Of a stretch of 6,020 nt of DNA, positions 4,025 through 6,020 are shown piece after piece; the first letter of the stretch is position 1; each line of letters opens with the position of its first letter. Both the position numbers and the translations under genes were made by a program. Origin of the DNA: Fusobacteriaceae bacterium (GTDB lineage Bacteria > Fusobacteriota > Fusobacteriia > Fusobacteriales > Fusobacteriaceae); assembly GCA_030625925.1 (NCBI GenBank), contig DAOUPY010000107.1, positions 1 through 6,020 on the forward strand, given 5' to 3'. A model generated the notes under the pieces. That model saw only the letters and a program-made list of their open reading frames with translations. It had not been told where the DNA came from and did no database searches.

Positions 4025-5476
4025 TTATCCAAAAAATATCTCTAAATGCTCCTCTGAGCCAGGTTTTTTTAGATACGAACCTATAACAAATATCAGGCCT
4101 CCCACTACTATGGTAGGAACTATCTGATGCATTCCAAAAAACTTTATTTTTAAAAGAGTCATACTAACATATATTAAAAGGCTTATTCCCATACTGAGAA
4201 GTGCCCCAGTAGAGTTGGCTTTTTTCCAATATAACCCCAATAATATAGGCCACATAAAGACCGCTTCTAATCCTCCTAAGGCAAACAAATTTAGCCAAAC
4301 TATAAATTCAGGCGGATGAAAAGCCAGTGCAAATACCATAATACCCATAATTAGAGTTGTCCACAGGGATATTCTGCTCAATTTTTTTTCATCTATCTCT
4401 ACTGCTATATAATTTATATAGATATCTTTTACTATGGTCGAACTGGTCTGGATCAAAAGAGAATCCACAGTAGACATTATTGCAGCTAATGGTCCCCCTA
4501 TGAAGACTCCTAATAATACTGGAGATAAATTTCTAATAGCTAAGATCGGAATTACCTTATCCCCTAACTGTTCATTGGGTATGATGGCTATCCCCATGAC
4601 TCCAATCAGATGCATCATTATCATTAAAAATCCAACTACAAAAGTACCGATAACCATAGCTCTATGGAGTGACCTGCTGTCCTTAAACCCCATACACCTT
4701 ATGGTAGTTTGAGGCAGCCCCAAGAGACCTACTCCCACCAATACCCAAAATGACATGATAAACGGCTTCGTTATGGCTCCTCCACTGCTGGGTGTCAGCA
4801 GGTTTGGATCTATTTCATAGATGGTTTTCATGATATTTCTCATTCCGCCGCCAGCTTCTTTTAAAACAAAAAATAGGATTATACTAGTTATTAACATTAT
4901 AACCCCTTGAATAGCGTCAGTTATAGCCACAGTTTTAAAACCGCCAAATACAGTATAAAATATTATTGAAAACCCAAAAATAACTAAACCTACAGTATAG
5001 TCCAGACCTGTTAAAACTTCAAACAGCCTGGCACCTCCAATTACTTGGACAACCATATAGGCCATAAAAAATAATAAAATAGCTGTAGAAGACATTATTA
5101 CTACCCATTTATTTTGATATCTTGCTCTCAGAAAATCATTTATTGTTATTCCATCAATTTTTCTGGAGATAACAGCTAATTTTTTCCCCAAGATCCCAAG
5201 TGTTAAAAATGCTGTAGGTATTTGAATAGAAGCTAAAAGAACCCATCCTAAACCTAATTTATAAGCTACCCCTGGTCCTCCTAAAAATGAACTGGCACCA
5301 GTATAGGTTGCAATAACAGTCATGGCTAAAACAAATCCTCCCATACTTCTATTTCCTATAAAGTATTCATTGGTAAAGTTTTTACTTTTTTTCCTTCTTG
5401 GACTGTTATAATACGCAATATATAAAGTTATTCCCAGATATATTAATAAGGGTAATATCAATTTTATTTTTTCCAT
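4025..5476 (-). CDS. panF: Sodium/pantothenate symporter PanF
   Basis: PanF imports pantothenate, the coenzyme A precursor, with sodium across the inner membrane. The 483-residue length equals the length I recall for E. coli PanF. It has about 13 hydrophobic segments typical of the sodium:solute symporter (SSS) family. The family signature FGGFKTVAITDAIQG spans 177-191. Ser335-Thr336 in AAIMSTVDS match the sodium-ligand Ser/Thr of helix 8 in PutP-type carriers. PanF-specific stretches include KPFIMSFWVLVGVGLLGLPQ (237-256), the region around IRCMGFKDS (259-267), and PPEFIVWLNLFALGGLEAVF (388-407). The ATG at 5476 has AGGGAG 6 bases upstream and overlaps the yhdT end by 13 bases, implying translational coupling. 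The YhdT-PanF pairing, known from E. coli, supports the substrate call over other SSS solutes. Confidence 0.95.
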   Translation of the reverse strand: MEKIKLILPLLIYLGITLYIAYYNSPRRKKSKNFTNEYFIGNRSMGGFVLAMTVIATYTGASSFLGGPGVAYKLGLGWVLLASIQIPTAFLTLGILGKKLAVISRKIDGITINDFLRARYQNKWVVIMSSTAILLFFMAYMVVQVIGGARLFEVLTGLDYTVGLVIFGFSIIFYTVFGGFKTVAITDAIQGVIMLITSIILFFVLKEAGGGMRNIMKTIYEIDPNLLTPSSGGAITKPFIMSFWVLVGVGLLGLPQTTIRCMGFKDSRSLHRAMVIGTFVVGFLMIMMHLIGVMGIAIIPNEQLGDKVIPILAIRNLSPVLLGVFIGGPLAAIMSTVDSLLIQTSSTIVKDIYINYIAVEIDEKKLSRISLWTTLIMGIMVFALAFHPPEFIVWLNLFALGGLEAVFMWPILLGLYWKKANSTGALLSMGISLLIYVSMTLLKIKFFGMHQIVPTIVVGGLIFVIGSYLKKPGSEEHLEIFFG

Positions 5477-5745
5477 TCTTCTCTCCCTGCATTTTTTTCA
5501 TATATTTTTAAATCTACTTCTTTAAAGAATAACCTTATAGCAATCCACAATAAAGTTGTTATCATCAAGAATCCCAAGATACAAGAATAAAAAAACCATT
5601 CTGGTAAGCCTAAAATATATTTATAATCTTTTGGATCTACATCTCCTAAACCATATGCAAAACTATACCACCATACAAAGTATATAAGGTATAAGATCAC
5701 TGTTATTACTGCTTCTTTTTTAAGTTGTTTATTAATTTTCTTCAT
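5464..5745 (-). CDS. yhdT: YhdT family small membrane protein (DUF997)
   Basis: This 93-residue inner-membrane protein has two predicted transmembrane segments (about 12-33 and 50-73) and a basic start. Family marks are the tryptophan pair in VWWYSFAYGLGD and the GLPEWFFYSC stretch (46-55) leading into the second helix, as in E. coli YhdT. Its biochemical role is unknown to me. Its constant position just before panF suggests it serves as a small partner of the symporter. The ATG at 5745 lies inside the end of the MarR-family gene (14-base overlap), with a weak AGGAAAGG about 10 bases upstream, so translation is probably coupled. Its own end overlaps the panF start. Confidence 0.9.
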   Translation of the reverse strand: MKKINKQLKKEAVITVILYLIYFVWWYSFAYGLGDVDPKDYKYILGLPEWFFYSCILGFLMITTLLWIAIRLFFKEVDLKIYEKNAGREEWKK

Positions 5746-6020
5746 CCACTTTTCCCTTTCCTAATTTTTTTAATAATTCACTTAGAATCAATTTTTCTGT
5801 GTCTGTCAATACATCAAAGGTATTTTTTAGATTTTCAACGTGGGTCCCCAAGATATAATCCAATAGATCCAAACCTCTAGAAGTAATACTAATTAGTATC
5901 TGTCTTTTGTCTATCTTAGACCTTTCTTTTTTTATGTAGCCCTCCTTTAATAGATTGTTTACCACCACTGTCATGGTTCCACCACTCGAAAATGTCTTTT
6001 CAATGATCTCTTTAATATTA
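5732..6020 (-). CDS. MarR-family transcriptional regulator (5' end outside window)
   Basis: The last 95 residues of a MarR-type winged-helix regulator are visible. The frame is open to the right edge, so the gene starts beyond 6020. An internal ATG at 5974 is not the start, because conserved sequence precedes it: FSSGGTMTVVVNNLLKEGYI is the DNA-recognition helix region. It is followed by the wing, KKERSKIDKRQILISITSRG, with the Asp-x-Arg expected in the MarR family, and then a long dimerisation helix. MarR proteins are dimeric, usually repress neighbouring operons and respond to small ligands. Being first in a four-gene overlapping operon with yhdT, panF and an unknown gene, it likely regulates this operon and itself. 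Ligand and operator are not visible, since the operon promoter lies outside the window. Confidence 0.9.
   Translation of the reverse strand, partial: NIKEIIEKTFSSGGTMTVVVNNLLKEGYIKKERSKIDKRQILISITSRGLDLLDYILGTHVENLKNTFDVLTDTEKLILSELLKKLGKGKVDEEN

Noticed and set aside
4434..4712. Plus-strand open frame inside panF
   Set aside because: It lies fully antisense to panF, whose protein is clear. There is no independent signal.

Overview
The window is strongly AT-rich, uses Shine-Dalgarno sites close to consensus (AGGAGG), and carries every recognisable gene on the minus strand. Gene content (nitronate monooxygenase/FabK-like flavoprotein, Tpx peroxiredoxin, PanF with YhdT, MarR regulator, type IV-type pseudopilins) and base composition suggest a low-GC anaerobe. 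A member of the Fusobacteriota is my first guess and a clostridial Firmicute my second. This is inference; there is no rRNA or marker gene here.

Layout, left to right. At 1-36 is an intrinsic terminator pointing right, belonging to a gene outside the window. At 47-985 is a flavin-dependent nitronate monooxygenase/enoyl-ACP reductase II family protein with a C-terminal cysteine cluster. Its promoter (1016-1044) is overlapped by a perfect 11-bp inverted repeat that looks like an operator. At 1176-2969 is the most interesting part: a head-to-tail duplication. Each unit reads (on the minus strand) tpx sequence, then an A/T-flanked terminator hairpin, then a GspH/FimT-like pseudopilin gene. The right unit has the intact tpx (2678-3181) and pseudopilin B (2040-2555). 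The left unit has only a 126-bp decayed tpx fragment (1899-2024), a matching terminator, and pseudopilin A (1185-1787). The two units are separated by 6 bp. A degenerate third copy of the pseudopilin gene's 3' end lies at 1144-1169, hinting at an earlier triplication.

From 3276 to the right edge is a tightly packed minus-strand operon. In transcription order it holds a MarR-family regulator (5' end outside the window), yhdT, panF (sodium/pantothenate symporter) and an unrecognised acidic 240-residue protein. MarR/yhdT and yhdT/panF overlap by 14 and 13 bases, and panF is followed by the unknown gene after 26 bases. This suggests MarR-controlled pantothenate uptake (coenzyme A supply), with the last gene an uncharacterised companion. 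No clear terminator separates that gene from tpx, which has its own good promoter (3211-3239).

I see no complete new multigene system. The observations most worth following are the duplicated tpx-terminator-pseudopilin unit, the hairpin that has arisen inside the decayed tpx fragment, the operator at the flavoprotein promoter, and the unknown gene in the panF operon.
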